DNA from: Isoetes taiwanensis
Lineage: Eukaryota > Streptophyta > Lycopodiopsida > Isoetales > Isoetaceae
Assembly: GCA_021234155.1 (NCBI GenBank)
Contig: JAJEKV010000008.1
Span: 9,204,445 to 9,268,444, forward strand
Length of the DNA: 64,000 bases
Direction of reading: 5' to 3'
Shown: positions 1 to 10,587 of the stretch, piece after piece
Position numbering within the stretch: position 1 is the stretch's first letter
How the letters are laid out: each line of letters opens with the position of its first letter
Program-made: the position numbers and the translations under genes
Notes under the pieces: model-generated
Told to the model about the DNA's origin: nothing
Databases searched by the model: none
The model's input: only the letters and a program-made list of their open reading frames with translations

Positions 1-1319
1 AAAGTTCCCTCGTGTGCAAATCGCAATGGAGATTCAGGATTGAATGCATGTACACAATGGATCCGTCTAGTGTCCAAAATCCTTTCGCACCCCCCATGCT
101 TTCTTTCTATCTATATCCTCCACCTTGACTTCCCAAAAGAACCTTTTTATATTCTTCCTCTTACTGGTTTCAGATGTGTTCATCCACTCGGATGTTCCAC
201 AAGTAAACATCTCTTCGGCAACTTCTACCACTTCGTGAGCATTACCCAGTTTTATGCTGCTGTATTTTAATTGCAGTTGTCTTAACCATCTCTTCAACTC
301 AGCAGCTTTGCTATCGTGTTCACTTTTCCCGTGGTTAGAACAAAAAAAATTCCACATCATATAGACATCAGTGTCGTTTGTGTACCTAGCCACAAAGTAA
401 AATGGTCTAGAAGCCTTGAATTGAGATGCTGCACCATCTGAAAACACATAATGTCTCTTTGGCACCCTTTCTTTCTGCTCCAGATATTTGTGGTGCTTCA
501 TGAAGCAGTGTTGCACGAACAAAGTATCGTGTTCCCTATCATCTGATACATAGTAATGTGTTTCCTTGATAATCTCATCTGCCACTGAGTCGTACTGATA
601 TGTTATTTGAACCAAAATGGTAATCTGGTTATTGACCCAGCGCATTGACTGCACCTCCTCTTGTTCCTTGAATGTATAGTTCTCTGCAAAATCCACTACC
701 GAGAGACATGCATCTGCTGGGAGATTCTCTAGAAGCTCCTTAAACTGTTTTGCCTGCCATTGGTACCTGAAATTATGCAGTGGAAAGATTTTTAGACGCT
801 CTTTTAGTTTATCCAGAAGCTCCTTGGGTTCTGTCTCATTGTACTGATGAGTAAGTCTCCTACCGAACTTCGAGGCGTTGTCTTTTCATAGTCAATGTAC
901 TCCCATTTCACTTTCCCTCTTGCCACTTCCTTCCGTGTCCTAAACTTCTTGATTCCACACAACTCACAATTTCCAAGGATGCACGCCTTCTTGTGAAACT
1001 CATCTAATTCACTCTTTGGACACAATATAGATCTCCACAAGCTTCCTGTACTTGCAATTTTATGCTGGTGTGCCCTGCATTGACCAAGTTCATGTGATCT
1101 ACAAACATCGCAGGTGCAAGTGCAATTCTTCGGATGTTTGGTTCTCATTCCATTGAGTCCATCCACTAGCATTTGCATCCTCACGTGCTGAATGCAACAA
1201 CAACTATTGAAGTCCTTCAATTTCACAACAAACCAGGGTTTTAGCTTCTCAAAAGCTCGAAGACGAATCTTAATTTCTGGATGTTGGTCCAGAAACCTCT
1301 TGAACAATAGCATCTGCAT
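1..1319 (-). pseudogene. DDE-like transposase gene, left copy, broken and running off the window edge
   Basis: Two open stretches (1319-804 and 696-67) in different frames read as one protein. The upstream part holds a cysteine-rich segment (C-T-C-T-C-D-V-C around 1090-1110, more CxxC pairs to 940). The downstream part has DFAENYTF, then SDGAASQFK, then NHGKSEHDSKAAE, whose acidic residues are spaced like a DDE/RNase H-fold transposase. Coding similarity continues across 804-696 in a third phase, so there is a one-base shift near 885 (an A4 run), and another near 55 where the frame reaches a stop while similarity-like sequence continues to base 1. A splice acceptor (CAG at 1316-1314) sits exactly where the related gene at 58.6-60.9 kb begins its fifth exon, so this is a spliced gene. 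The family resembles uncharacterised DFAENY/SDG/HGK proteins common in animal and other genomes; the DDE assignment is inference. The upstream exons are separated by the gypsy insertion and were not found. Confidence 0.7.
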
Positions 1320-1362
1320 GAAATGAACACTAAACTGTTAGGATGTGTATACCACACTAAAC

Positions 1363-1367
1363 CATGC
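1363..1367. repeat. Target-site duplication CATGC (left)
   Basis: The five bases before the LTR are CATGC, repeated exactly after the other LTR at 14615-14619. Confidence 0.9.
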
Positions 1368-2993
1368 TGTGACGCTCCCTGAACATATACGACCCTCGGC
1401 CGTATACATACGGGGACTTTCCCCTCCCATGGCAACCAACTTGCCATAAGCAGGGCCCTCCGTCTAACTCGGGCCGTCTATAATAAGACGCTCAAGTGAA
1501 GGACACAGAGGGGTCATTCGGCCCACGCCTTCAATGGGCGCCTACGTCGCGGAAGCGTGAATACAAGGGTTAGCACACAGCATAAATCATATATAATTAA
1601 CCACCACGAAGGGTGGCACATCCATCCAAATACCAACGGCAAAGAATATGCGTCTAAACCTAAGAAAACACCCCAAACCCAAGGTTCTACCCCTGTCCGA
1701 CTCACGTGAGGGTAAACCGGCGGCTTGGCCTCAAGAGATCAGCAGACAGAGGTATAACCTGGCGTTGGCTGGCATAGAACATCGGCTAGGGTGGTCCACT
1801 CCATCCGCCCCTCCTGTGCACACTTTGCAGATGGGTCAATTCACGCTATGGCTTCGCTATAGCCTTCCGGAGACGCAGGCTCGAGGCATCACCCTGCTGA
1901 GCCTACTCCAGGGTTCATGAAGCCCCCGGGCCCCGATGAGGCAGGTCGGGGAAGCGTCCCCTTCGTAATCACAGGTGGTTCCATGGGTGAGCTAGAGAAT
2001 ACGTGCGCATCAGCGACCCCGCATCCGTGCAGAATTTACTCACCCTAAATCTACTCAAAGTGCAAGGTGCCCCATACGGGTCACACCTCTACACCAGTGT
2101 CGGACCCATACCCGCCCCTCTCGTGGACCGGCTATCGCCTAGCTCACTTTGTAGGAGTCTCGGGAGCCTTTTATGTTCGTGCAAGACCCCACCCCCACTT
2201 TACCACTGTGTTCCTTGTCTGGTGCTAAGCCAGTACCATAGCATCTATGACCCGGTGGGCTCTTGTGCACAGGCCGCAATTAATGGGATAATATAGGGCT
2301 CTATCTAGGAGCATACTACAATAAATGGCTCAGAGGTCTCTACCCCCCTTAATTCCCCCATTTCCAGAGTAATACTAAGCCAAGAACCATCAATCCATCC
2401 TTTACGAGCAAAACCAGAATCAGAATATAAAGAGAACTTACCTTTGCAATCAAGGGTTAGTTCCTACGAGTAAAACACAGAGAGAACAGACCAACAACCC
2501 AAACAGGTGCCCAACAGGGGCGCTATCCTAAAATTCACAACTACTCTAGCCACCCACCTGTGTTTCTGCTGGACCCATTGTCATTGGGGATTTCCATCTT
2601 CTTGGTCTTGGTGTTCAGCTCGTGTCAGAAGGGTGGCGTCCAACTGCTCAAGGTGGCGCTCAGCTCCGGTCACAAGGGTGGCGCTCCACTGTTCAAGGTG
2701 AGTTGTGGCTGATATGGGGGTGGTGATCCACCCTATGGATCCCAATTAGCATTACCATGTTAGCCAATCGGGGGTGGCCACGTGGCGCCTTCCCAAACCA
2801 TAATTAACTTAATTATGGCTTTTTAAATATTAGTTCCTTAGTTATAGGTTATTATCCTTAATAATTAAATTAGCATAGCTAATTTAATCCCTTTTAAGTC
2901 AACCCCCTAGGTTCCCATACCCCATGATGGAATATACTCGGTGATGTGTCAAAGTATTTATACTTATACCGTATAAATACTTGGAACGTCACA
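1368..2993 (-). repeat. 3' LTR of the gypsy element (1626 bp)
   Basis: Aligns along its whole length with 12926-14614, with the same TGTGACG and CGTCACA ends. The segment 2160-2990 is almost identical to its partner, with only a few substitutions. The segment 1540-2160 differs by many one- to few-base indels and substitutions. It has one copy of the 54-bp terminal unit that is doubled in the other LTR. Confidence 0.95.
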
Positions 2994-3006
2994 TTCTCCC
3001 CACCTT
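2994..3006 (-). promoter_or_regulatory. Polypurine tract for plus-strand priming
   Basis: On the minus strand, AAGGTGGGGAGAA directly abuts the TGTGACG start of the 3' LTR, the expected place for the polypurine primer. The following 570 bases (3007-3577) lie between the LTR and the end of pol and hold no supported gene. Confidence 0.85.
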
Positions 3007-3577
3007 AGAATTAATGCTGTCCTCAGCATTGGGGTTAGATACAAATATAATAAATGACACTTTGAAGGAAGGAATTCCTTATTTCAGAAGGTAATATATT
3101 AAAACTTCAAAGTTTAGAACAATCTAAGCACCCAAGTGCAGTTCACATGATTATCATAAGCAACAAGTTCAACGACCAAAGTCCAATATCAAATAGCAGC
3201 GTAACAATAAGGAATTATATGTAAACACCATGAAAACGGAGAAAGTCGGGTCATCAGCAACCCCCTATACATGGCAGGTCACGTACTGCTCACTGGCCTG
3301 CACATGTCAATATATCAGTTTCCATAGATAAAATAATTAGGTTGTGGTTGAAGGGTCCACCCCCTAGAAGAAAATTTATCTACAAGGAACCTATCATGCC
3401 TATGGTTCGCAATTCATTGCGGCGTAAGGAATGGTCATGTTCCTATTATAGCCAAGATGAATGCGGCTATGAACTACATGCTTTAGTTCGTGGTCGTGTC
3501 CACATTGACAGTACACCACGTCCTAAGGAACACGAAGGTGATCCCATCATCGGTAACTGTTGTTAACTACGATGCAT

Positions 3578-5977
3578 CTACCCCTCTACTGATTCTCGGC
3601 GAATCAAGTCTTCAAGCTTACCGCCGGGAGCGGGGTTGATAGCATCGTTGATGGTGCGGCCTTGAGATTCGCGCATGAAATCCGGATAGTGCTTCTCAAG
3701 ATCTGTTTGCATCACCCACGTAGCATCCTCCACTGGCAAGTGTTTCCACTTGACCAAGTATTGCAACATTTGAGTCCTCCTGGTCTGTTTATAAGCTCGA
3801 TCAAGAAGAGCTTCAGGCACTATTTCTAGCTGCTCCTCTGTCATTTCCAGGAGGGTTGGGGTTTCCAAAACCTCCTCTGGATCAGGGGTGTGCTGCTTTA
3901 GAAGACTCACATGAAAAACCTTGTGGATCTTTAAGCGGGGTGGCAAGTCCAGGCGATATGCTTGCTCCCCAATACGTTCAGTGATTTTGAACGGTCCAGC
4001 CCATCTGGGTGCCAATTTCTTGCAGTTACCAATCTTAAGCTTGGCTTGTTTTACCTTAATCTTAAGCCAAACCGGTTCACCCACCTGGAAGACTCGTGGG
4101 GTCCTGTGCTTATCTGTTACACTCTTTTGACGACTGCGTGCAGCTAGCAAGTACTCACGTACTTCCTCGACCAAAGCTTGCATCTCCAGGAGGAGTTGTT
4201 GAGAAACCTCCACTTTCGACACGGGGTTGTGCCATGTGTCAGGAGTAAGGCATTGATAACCATAATTTATCATGAAAGGAGACATTCTGGAAGACTCCTG
4301 CTTCATACTGTTATAGGCAAACTCTACCAGATAAATATAGTCAGCCCATTGGGATTGCTTACTCCACACATAACTTCGTAGCATATCCTCTATAATACGA
4401 TTGGTACGCTCTGTCTGACCATCTATCTGAGGATGATATGCGGTACTCATAGCAAGCTTGGTCTGGATGGTGGTGAAGAAATCTTTCCAGAATGCACTTA
4501 CAAATTTGGGATCTCTGTCAGATACAATGACCCGTGGCATTCCGTGCAACCTGAAGATCTCCTTTGCGAAAAGCAAGGCGGTGTCGGTGGTACGACATGG
4601 CAAGAAGTGAGCCATTTTTGACAATTTGTCGACGACCACCATCAGTGCATCATAGCCACGGAGAGTTCGTGGCAGTCCCACAATGAAATCCATGGTTATT
4701 ACTTCCCACTTTGCGTGGGGCACATCCAAAGGCTGTAGCTCTCCTGGAAGTCTTAGTTGCTCCGCCTTGGTTTGCTGACACACTTGACACTGCTTAATAT
4801 ATCTAGCAATATCCTTCTTCATCGAAGGCCAAAAGTAGCTAGAACGGATTTTAAAATAGGTTTTCATAAATCCTGCATGTCCAGCTATAGGGCTGTTATG
4901 TGTGTCATGGAGGATTAACTTACGCACTCCGGAAGTCTGAGGTACACACAACTTATCCTTGTGATATAACAGATTGCCCTCTTTCTTATATGAACGGAAA
5001 GCTTCACGTTCTTTATCTGTGCGTGCCTCCTTACTCAAACTAGCCCATATTTCACAGAACTCGGGATCCGTAGCCAAGGTCTGTTCTATCTGTTTCCCAA
5101 ACTCACTTGTGAGTGTAGAAATTGCATTACAATGGGTTCGGGTTACCGAGGGGTGGCGTGACAATGCATCCGCAACCACATTGTGCTTTCCAGGCTTATA
5201 CATGATCTCAAAATCATATTCTTCAAGAAATTCCATCCATCTCCTCTGACGGAGGTTGAGGTTCGGTTGGGTGGATAAATAACGGAGACTTTGGTGATCC
5301 GTGTCCAACTGGAATCTTCTACCAAGGAGGTAGTGTCTCCATATTCGCAAGGCGCGAACAACAGCTAACAACTCCTGATCATGGGTAGGATATCGCTGTT
5401 CTGTCTCGTTCATCTTCTTTGAATCATAGGCAATAACCCTCCCTTCTTGCATGAGGACTCCACCAGTGGCAATTTGACTGGCATCTGTGGCCACTAGCTT
5501 ATCCTTGTCAGGATCGGGCAACGTGAGAACGGGTGCTGACGTTAAGGCATCTTTAAGCTGCTGGAAACTTCCCTGAACCTTAGTCTTCCAGTGCTCCATC
5601 CAATCCTTCACCTTCGCATGCTTCGTAAGATTTGTAAGAGGTGCTGCAATCCTTGCAAAATCCTTTACAAACTTTCGATAGTATCCTGCTAATCCCAAGA
5701 AACTTCGGACCTCGGAGACATTTTCTGGAATAGGCCATTCCCTTACGGCCTCTATTTTTGCTGGATCTGTAGCAATTCCCTCTGCAGAAATGATATGGCC
5801 CAAATAGTCAACCTTTGGAGTGGCAAACTTGCACTTAGAGAACTTGGCAAAAAGCTGATGACGTCTTAACTTTTGTAGGGCCAATTTAAGATGTTTCTCA
5901 TGCTCTTCTAGAGTCTTACTGTAGATGAGAATGTCACAAAATGACAACAAAATCATCCAAGTATTGTCGGAAAACAT
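3578..5977 (-). CDS. pol: Gypsy pol, C-terminal part: RT thumb, RNase H, integrase, chromo-like domain
   Basis: This 799-codon frame covers the second half of the polyprotein. It opens just before the reverse transcriptase catalytic motif. It continues through the RNase H segment (VATDASQ near residue 167, TDHQSL near 232, ending [10 protein letters not shown]) and the integrase zinc finger (H-H-C-C, ending CQVCQQTK). The integrase core follows, with [16 protein letters not shown] and DGQTERTNR carrying the D, D and E. A GPF module (RWAGPFKI) precedes a chromo-like end (EYLVKWK-type motif, here [16 protein letters not shown]), which is typical of plant chromoviruses. The catalytic F-x-D-D motif reads SFCDILIYS: one of the two Asp codons is missing (about 5932-5943), so polymerase activity should be lost. 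The apparent start is not the real start; the frame continues from 6055-6813 across a damaged stretch. Confidence 0.93.
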   Translation of the reverse strand: MFSDNTWMILLSFCDILIYSKTLEEHEKHLKLALQKLRRHQLFAKFSKCKFATPKVDYLGHIISAEGIATDPAKIEAVREWPIPENVSEVRSFLGLAGYYRKFVKDFARIAAPLTNLTKHAKVKDWMEHWKTKVQGSFQQLKDALTSAPVLTLPDPDKDKLVATDASQIATGGVLMQEGRVIAYDSKKMNETEQRYPTHDQELLAVVRALRIWRHYLLGRRFQLDTDHQSLRYLSTQPNLNLRQRRWMEFLEEYDFEIMYKPGKHNVVADALSRHPSVTRTHCNAISTLTSEFGKQIEQTLATDPEFCEIWASLSKEARTDKEREAFRSYKKEGNLLYHKDKLCVPQTSGVRKLILHDTHNSPIAGHAGFMKTYFKIRSSYFWPSMKKDIARYIKQCQVCQQTKAEQLRLPGELQPLDVPHAKWEVITMDFIVGLPRTLRGYDALMVVVDKLSKMAHFLPCRTTDTALLFAKEIFRLHGMPRVIVSDRDPKFVSAFWKDFFTTIQTKLAMSTAYHPQIDGQTERTNRIIEDMLRSYVWSKQSQWADYIYLVEFAYNSMKQESSRMSPFMINYGYQCLTPDTWHNPVSKVEVSQQLLLEMQALVEEVREYLLAARSRQKSVTDKHRTPRVFQVGEPVWLKIKVKQAKLKIGNCKKLAPRWAGPFKITERIGEQAYRLDLPPRLKIHKVFHVSLLKQHTPDPEEVLETPTLLEMTEEQLEIVPEALLDRAYKQTRRTQMLQYLVKWKHLPVEDATWVMQTDLEKHYPDFMRESQGRTINDAINPAPGGKLEDLIRRESVEG

Positions 5978-6054
5978 CGTTCATTAACCGCATAAATGTT
6001 GCGGGGGGCATTAGTTAATCCGAAGGCATAACGGTAAACTCATAATGCCCATAT
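5978..6054 (-). pseudogene. Damaged RT fingers/palm segment of gypsy pol
   Basis: Between the two pol frames, RT-like coding continues in pieces ([11 protein letters not shown], then GLTNAP in another frame), separated by at least two frame changes. Together with the missing Asp just downstream, this concentrates damage on the polymerase active site. Confidence 0.8.
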
Positions 6055-6813
6055 CTAGTCTGCGGCAGATTTATGGATGTCCTCCTCTTTAATCCTTATC
6101 GATGATATCCCCCGGCGAAGGTCAATCTTTGAAAAATAATTGGCCCCTTGCAACTGATCCATTAGATCATCTGCTCTCGGCAAAGCATAGCGATTTTTGA
6201 TGGTATGCTTGTTGAGTTGCCGATAATCAATACACATTCTCAAGGAGCCGTCCTTTTTCTTTACAAAAAGAATAGGGGCGCCAAAGGGCGAAACGCTAGG
6301 TCGAATAAAACCTAGGTTTAGTAGCTCTTGAAGTTGCTTCTTAAGCTCTGCCAACTCTGGGGGACTCATACGGTACGGGGCCTTGCTGGTAGGCTTAGTG
6401 CCTGGCTCTAAAGCTATCTCACATTCTACCCCTCTAAAAGGAGGAAGCTTCTGGATCTCGTCTGGGAAAAGATCGCTAAATTCATGGAGAATACTGGCAA
6501 TCCCCCGTGGCAAGGTGTTGATTACTTGGTTTTGCTTAGCATCTGACTCAATGGAAGCAAGTCTAATAACGCAGAGGAGCTTTTGCTTGCGTATAGCTTT
6601 ATCTAACTGTCGAATGGACATAGACTGCATGATAGGGTTGAATGGTTCACCTTTTATAGTTACGCGGGCTCCATTAGCTGCGTTGAAGGTAACTTCTCTC
6701 TTCTCGCAGTCTATGTTGGCTTTTGCAGATGCCAAGAATTCCATTCCAACAATGAGGTCGTATTTGCCAATATCCATTAACTTCGGCACCCATAGCAACC
6801 GGTGCGCTGGCAA
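6055..6813 (-). CDS. pol: Gypsy pol, protease C-terminus to N-terminal half of RT
   Basis: This 252-codon frame begins within the aspartic protease domain ([10 protein letters not shown], the ILG/VGM-type C-terminal motif), runs through the linker and enters reverse transcriptase. RT motifs are [52 protein letters not shown] and FSKIDLRRG. The last contains the first catalytic Asp, usually in F-S-K-I-D-L-R-S-G-Y, here with RGIS in place of SGYH. The frame ends at a TAG within the region that normally reads [12 protein letters not shown]. It is continuous in content with the protease remnant upstream and the pol frame downstream, so it is one segment of a fractured polyprotein. Confidence 0.9.
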   Translation of the reverse strand: MPAHRLLWVPKLMDIGKYDLIVGMEFLASAKANIDCEKREVTFNAANGARVTIKGEPFNPIMQSMSIRQLDKAIRKQKLLCVIRLASIESDAKQNQVINTLPRGIASILHEFSDLFPDEIQKLPPFRGVECEIALEPGTKPTSKAPYRMSPPELAELKKQLQELLNLGFIRPSVSPFGAPILFVKKKDGSLRMCIDYRQLNKHTIKNRYALPRADDLMDQLQGANYFSKIDLRRGISSIRIKEEDIHKSAAD

Positions 6814-7260
6814 ACCGCATGTTAAGGTTGATCACGGCGACCATGAGTATGTCTAACCTTACCATTTGGCTAAAGTGACAGGCCTCGATTAAATGACCTT
6901 AGGGTTTCCAGTTGTAGGACCTGGGCCATTCTAGGAGAAGCAAAATTATGTGTACTCCCCGTATCCATAAGAATTACAAAAGGCTTACTGTCTACTTGGC
7001 CTATGGTGGAAATGACAGCAGGCTGACTTTCAGCATTGCCAGTTTCTATAGCTGCAAGGATATGAGACGCACCGTGAATGTACTCGGGGCGTCCTCGTCG
7101 GCGAGTAATGTTGACTCAATATCGTCCCAAAATTCGAGGTCGGCCATGGCGGTAGGGCGATCTGGGGTAACATATGGACAATTCTGCATGAAGTGTCCAG
7201 GCCTCATACACCTGTAACATGCCTTATCTCGGTACCGGTGTTCTCGCGGCTTCTTTAGGA
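6814..7260 (-). pseudogene. Gag zinc knuckle and aspartic protease, frame-shifted
   Basis: The minus strand near 7166-7222 encodes CYRCMRPGHFMQNCPY, a C-x2-C-x4-H-x4-C nucleocapsid zinc knuckle. About 200 bases further, near 6935-6970, is the protease active-site motif MDTGSTHNFAS, followed by NFxSPRMAQ-like sequence and a stop near 6880. The pieces are in different frames, so they are remnants of the gag-protease junction. They lie in the expected order between gag (7356-7874) and the RT frame. Confidence 0.8.
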
Positions 7261-7355
7261 ATGGATCAGAAGAGGTTTGAACTTCCTTACCAGCATTGTT
7301 ACGCTTTATCTGGCGTGCTAAAAGCGACTTTCTTCTCCCCGGGCGGCCGTAAGAG

Positions 7356-7874
7356 TTACTGGCGAGGGGCCCCGGACTTGGAGAGGGGGTTTGTAAGGTG
7401 TGGGCGGCCGTAGGCTGCGAGTAAGGAGCGGGGCGGATCTTGATTCCTTGGTATGTCCTCCTCGAGGCTCAATGCTTTAGCCTCGGCTTCTGCAACTGAT
7501 TTCGGGTCGATGGCCTTAACCATCCGTTTGATCGATGGTGCCAAACCCTCAATATAGCCTTCCACTGCCCTTTTCTCATTCATACCGGTACATACGGTCT
7601 CCGGTAGCATAAACTCATCCGTATAAGCCTCAGCGGACATACTCTTCGCTCCAACTTTGTAGAAAGTGCGGATCTGTTGGCATTTATGTGCACGGGGCAC
7701 ATAATGCGATTTGAAGGCCTTGGCAAACTTTCTGAAGTTGCATCTACTCCTGTCCAGATGTTTGGCTCTGGCATAGCCCTTCCACCAAATACGGGCAGCT
7801 CCGGTAAGGTTTGTGGTGGCAACCTTGCCTGTATCCTTCTCTGTCATGCCATAGGACCTGCCGAACTCCTTCAT
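7356..7874 (-). CDS. gag: Gypsy gag (retrotransposon capsid domain)
   Basis: The 172-codon frame contains the retrotransposon gag core: ARIWWKGY near residue 28, FAKAFKSHYVPR near 50, the Q-x-RTFY pattern and YTDEFMLPETV near 85, then EGYIEGLAPSIKRMV. This is the standard Ty3/gypsy capsid layout. The true N-terminus is upstream: similar low-complexity gag sequence continues to about 8275 in other frames, including a Pro- and Ser-rich stretch at 8231-7989. At least one shift is therefore present near 7875-7990. The zinc knuckle lies downstream in a separate frame. Confidence 0.85.
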   Translation of the reverse strand: MKEFGRSYGMTEKDTGKVATTNLTGAARIWWKGYARAKHLDRSRCNFRKFAKAFKSHYVPRAHKCQQIRTFYKVGAKSMSAEAYTDEFMLPETVCTGMNEKRAVEGYIEGLAPSIKRMVKAIDPKSVAEAEAKALSLEEDIPRNQDPPRSLLAAYGRPHLTNPLSKSGAPRQ

Positions 7875-7988
7875 TTAGATCCGGCCGGGATTAGGCATTC
7901 AAGCGCCTCTAGATTTCCCATCAAAGCGGGCCAATTTCCTATTCTTCCATATACTAGTTATGGTCATCAAGCTGTCTTGCGGTACTCC

Positions 7989-8231
7989 TTATCTCGGGCT
8001 TTGCATGGCCACCGATGATCTGGATGATTCGGATGACACCGAAGTGGCGGACTTTGAGGAGGTGGCACTGTCTCTAGAGGAGCTCCGTCGGCATTTAGAC
8101 GGGGGTCTCTTTCGCGCAGGTACCGGGCTAGTTTGTGGTGGGGACGGCTGCTGTGTAGGCGGACTAGGCGGCAACGGAGGTAACTCCGGTCCGTCTTCTT
8201 GTACATGCTGTGGTGGGTTAGCATGCAACAC
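7989..8231 (-). pseudogene. Proline-rich N-terminal gag segment, out of frame
   Basis: An 80-codon open stretch rich in Pro, Ser and Arg (PPLPPSPPTQQPSPPQTSP near its start) lies just upstream of the gag core. Disordered Pro-rich N-termini are common in gypsy gag. Assignment rests on position and composition only. Confidence 0.4.
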
Positions 8232-8606
8232 ATAGGCCCATAAATTCGCCTAGCTTGTCTTTTCATTAGCATCAATTCTTGTTCGGTTAACCGAACAATG
8301 CGTTTGAGGGTGTCCCGCCAGGCGGCATTGCGTCTGCAACTCTATATTAAACATCGATGATGATATAAGAAAGAGTACGATAACAGTAAGTGTTATAACA
8401 AAGTCATTTAGGGTAGTATCGAGAAACACAAAGTGAACACGAAAAAGGACGGAAGATTCAAATTACAAGCGAAATAACGATTACATTAAAGAAGTTCATA
8501 CTGAACACAGTTATAAACTTATAGTTATATAATACATAAAGGGGCCTGATACAGGCCATTTCCTTATTTCATACTGAACATAGGAACACAAAGTGGAGGA
8601 TTCGGC

Positions 8607-8994
8607 TTAGGGGTTTGCAAAGGGATACATGACGGAATAGCGCACACTCTCACGCACAGCTCGGACGAGCTTGTAGCGTGTCCAAGCCTGGATGATAACG
8701 GGTTGATAATCCCAAGTGGGGCTAATGATGAGAAGGTTGAAAAGCCTCCGTAGCGCGTAGAAGATTTGCCAGAGGTGATCATTGGCATCCTCGAAGGCTT
8801 CATGTCTGGTCATATTCCAGTAGTCCCATGTGCGGCAGAGGGTCCATTTCAAATCATCAAAAGCCCGTTCTCGGAGGAGGGTAACTATCGCCATCCCCTT
8901 GTCCGGATCATATGGTTCTTCTGGCTCTGCAGATTTCTCATCTCGTCTCCACTTTCTCGCTCCGGATACTCGCCGTACCTTTGCCCGTAATCCT
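8607..8994 (-). CDS. Unknown gypsy-borne ORF (extra ORF 4)
   Basis: The 95-codon frame from 8894 is open a further 100 bases upstream (to about 8994), where it reads an acidic stretch EKSAEPEEPYDPDKG before the first Met. The rest is rich in aromatic residues (DDLKWTLCRTWDYWNMTRH, then FYALRRLFNLL). I recognise no domain. It lies on the coding strand of the gypsy element, between the acidic ORF at 9277-10077 and gag. It could be a separate accessory protein, an exon, or a remnant of a longer polyprotein N-terminus. Bases 8276-8606 contain nothing recognisable. Confidence 0.4.
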
Positions 8995-9276
8995 GCTCAG
9001 GAGGTCCTTATCTGTTCTGTGATCCTCTCTTCATACTCCTCCAATGTTTCTTCTGCAGAACGGCGCGATGAGCATATAGTACCAAAGAATTCCAAGAGAT
9101 ATAATGATGCATCATGGAAGAGATCCATTCAAAATTATATTGGCATTACATCTTGATTGATACAATAGACAGTAATCATAAAGGGTAACACATCACGAGT
9201 GATAACCATGGCTTAAGACATTGCCAAATGAAAATTTTACAGTGATTTCAGAATGCAAAATACATAATACAATCAT

Positions 9277-10077
9277 CTAGGAGCTAGGTCCCTCGTCTTC
9301 GTCCATTGGCTGAGGAGGTGGACGATAACGCATCAAAGTGGCGCTAGGGCTAGCAGAAAGGGCGGCTCGAGCTGCTGCCTCAGGTGGTAAGCAAGTAGCC
9401 AAAGGCGCTGCCACAAGGAGGCGCATGTTAGCGCAGCCCGCCACGTCCCCCAATGCTGCTATAGCCAAATCTCTACGGACCAAAGTAATGGTGGTGATGT
9501 GATAGTCAATCTTCTTATGGCCCGCTGAAGTAGATATGGCTCGGAGCGCCCACCAAGAAGCTTCAGAAGAAGTCCCTAGGTTCTTAGAGAAAAATAGCAC
9601 CTCTCCTTGGCGGAAGGCTGAGAGAAAGAATCGGGCCACATGGTTGCCCATTGCCCTAACCTGAGGGTCGGTGGAGGTTTCCGCTTCCTTTTCCAAATTG
9701 ATGGGGAGTTTCTCCTCTTCTTCCTCTTCCCTGTCATCCTCAAGGCTGACCTTGGTGTCCCAAAGGTCTTCCTCGTCCTGATCCACTTCTCCCATGGTGA
9801 TTCGCAGAGGCGGTTCCGAGAGAGATGGCCATGTCGGGGCCGCAAACTGCACTTCTGGAGGCTGGGGTGTGTCAGTTAGTAAGAACTGGCGAAGTGACAA
9901 AAGAGTCTCAATGGGCTCTTGCTCTTCGGGCCGATATGCCAAGAGGCTCTCTACTTGGGCAGGTTGCACAACCGGTGTGGTGAAATCGATGAAGTCATCT
10001 TGGCAATACTCCATAAGATCATAGAGAATTTCTATTTTCTTCTGGCGAATCCCCGATAAAGAACGCGGTAGGCCCAC
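9277..10077 (-). CDS. Unknown acidic gypsy-borne ORF (extra ORF 3)
   Basis: A 266-codon frame, one of the longest between primer site and gag. The N-terminal third includes KKIEILYDLMEYCQDDF. The middle is highly acidic (QDEEDLWDT, then DDREEEEEEKLP). The C-terminal half is Ala-rich and hydrophobic, ending in a Pro- and acid-rich tail (RPPPQPMDEDEGPSS). There is no signal peptide, transmembrane segment or known motif. It has the same strand and general position as the ORFs around it, so it probably belongs to the element's accessory block, not to an inserted host gene; no internal target duplication or LTR was seen. Confidence 0.5.
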   Translation of the reverse strand: MGLPRSLSGIRQKKIEILYDLMEYCQDDFIDFTTPVVQPAQVESLLAYRPEEQEPIETLLSLRQFLLTDTPQPPEVQFAAPTWPSLSEPPLRITMGEVDQDEEDLWDTKVSLEDDREEEEEEKLPINLEKEAETSTDPQVRAMGNHVARFFLSAFRQGEVLFFSKNLGTSSEASWWALRAISTSAGHKKIDYHITTITLVRRDLAIAALGDVAGCANMRLLVAAPLATCLPPEAAARAALSASPSATLMRYRPPPQPMDEDEGPSS

Positions 10078-10233
10078 ATGATATCCTCAAGATCGGTACT
10101 CTTGGTCATTCAAAGTACCTGCAGAAGAAGGTTTAACCCTTCGAGCTTAAGGGCTTTTTGTCTTTGGCGGGGGGCTTCGCCGCAGTTCTTTCCATCTTCA
10201 CGAAATCCTCGCTCATTGACTTACTTCGTCATC

Positions 10234-10587
10234 TTAAAGGTCGGGAGGTAGAGGCGTGAAGAATGCTCGTGAAATCTCCTCATCCTCTATGTAATGATCC
10301 ATAATGACGGCCAGTCTGCGAATCGGCCTCAAAACAGGGTTTCCCGATCTATCGTAGCAATAGGGAGGTCGGTCCCTCGCCGTCGATGCCTTTGATGACG
10401 TTGCGGGCATGCTCATCACCCCTAACATCCGTGCGGGTGTGAAAATCAAGATAGAGCTGCCCATCGTCTTCATTGCAAACGCATGCGGTACAATCTCCTC
10501 ATAATAGAACCCGAAGGAAAGCGGATAATCTGGATGGGCCCGCATGTTGGAGATAAGGTCTACCTGCTTTGAAGCGTAGGGTGAAGA
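10234..10587 (-). CDS. Unknown gypsy-borne ORF (extra ORF 2)
   Basis: The 103-codon frame (Met at 10545) is open upstream to a stop near 10588 and includes FGFYYEEIVPHAFAMKTMG, then ILIFTPARMLGVMSMPATSS and a charged C-terminus with DHYIEDEEISRAFF. No family is recognised. It lies between the H3-fusion frame and the acidic ORF, on the element's coding strand. A Pro/Arg-rich frame overlaps at 10499-10702 and could be its continuation after a shift. Bases 10588-10901 hold AT-rich sequence with no supported gene. Confidence 0.4.
   Translation of the reverse strand, partial: SSPYASKQVDLISNMRAHPDYPLSFGFYYEEIVPHAFAMKTMGSSILIFTPARMLGVMSMPATSSKASTARDRPPYCYDRSGNPVLRPIRRLAVIMDHYIEDEEISRAFFTPLPPDL

Noticed and set aside
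1648-2296. Plus-strand ORFs within the LTRs, repeated at 13114-13859
   Set aside because: Opposite to the element's transcription, not conserved between the two LTRs because of indels, and without recognisable domains.
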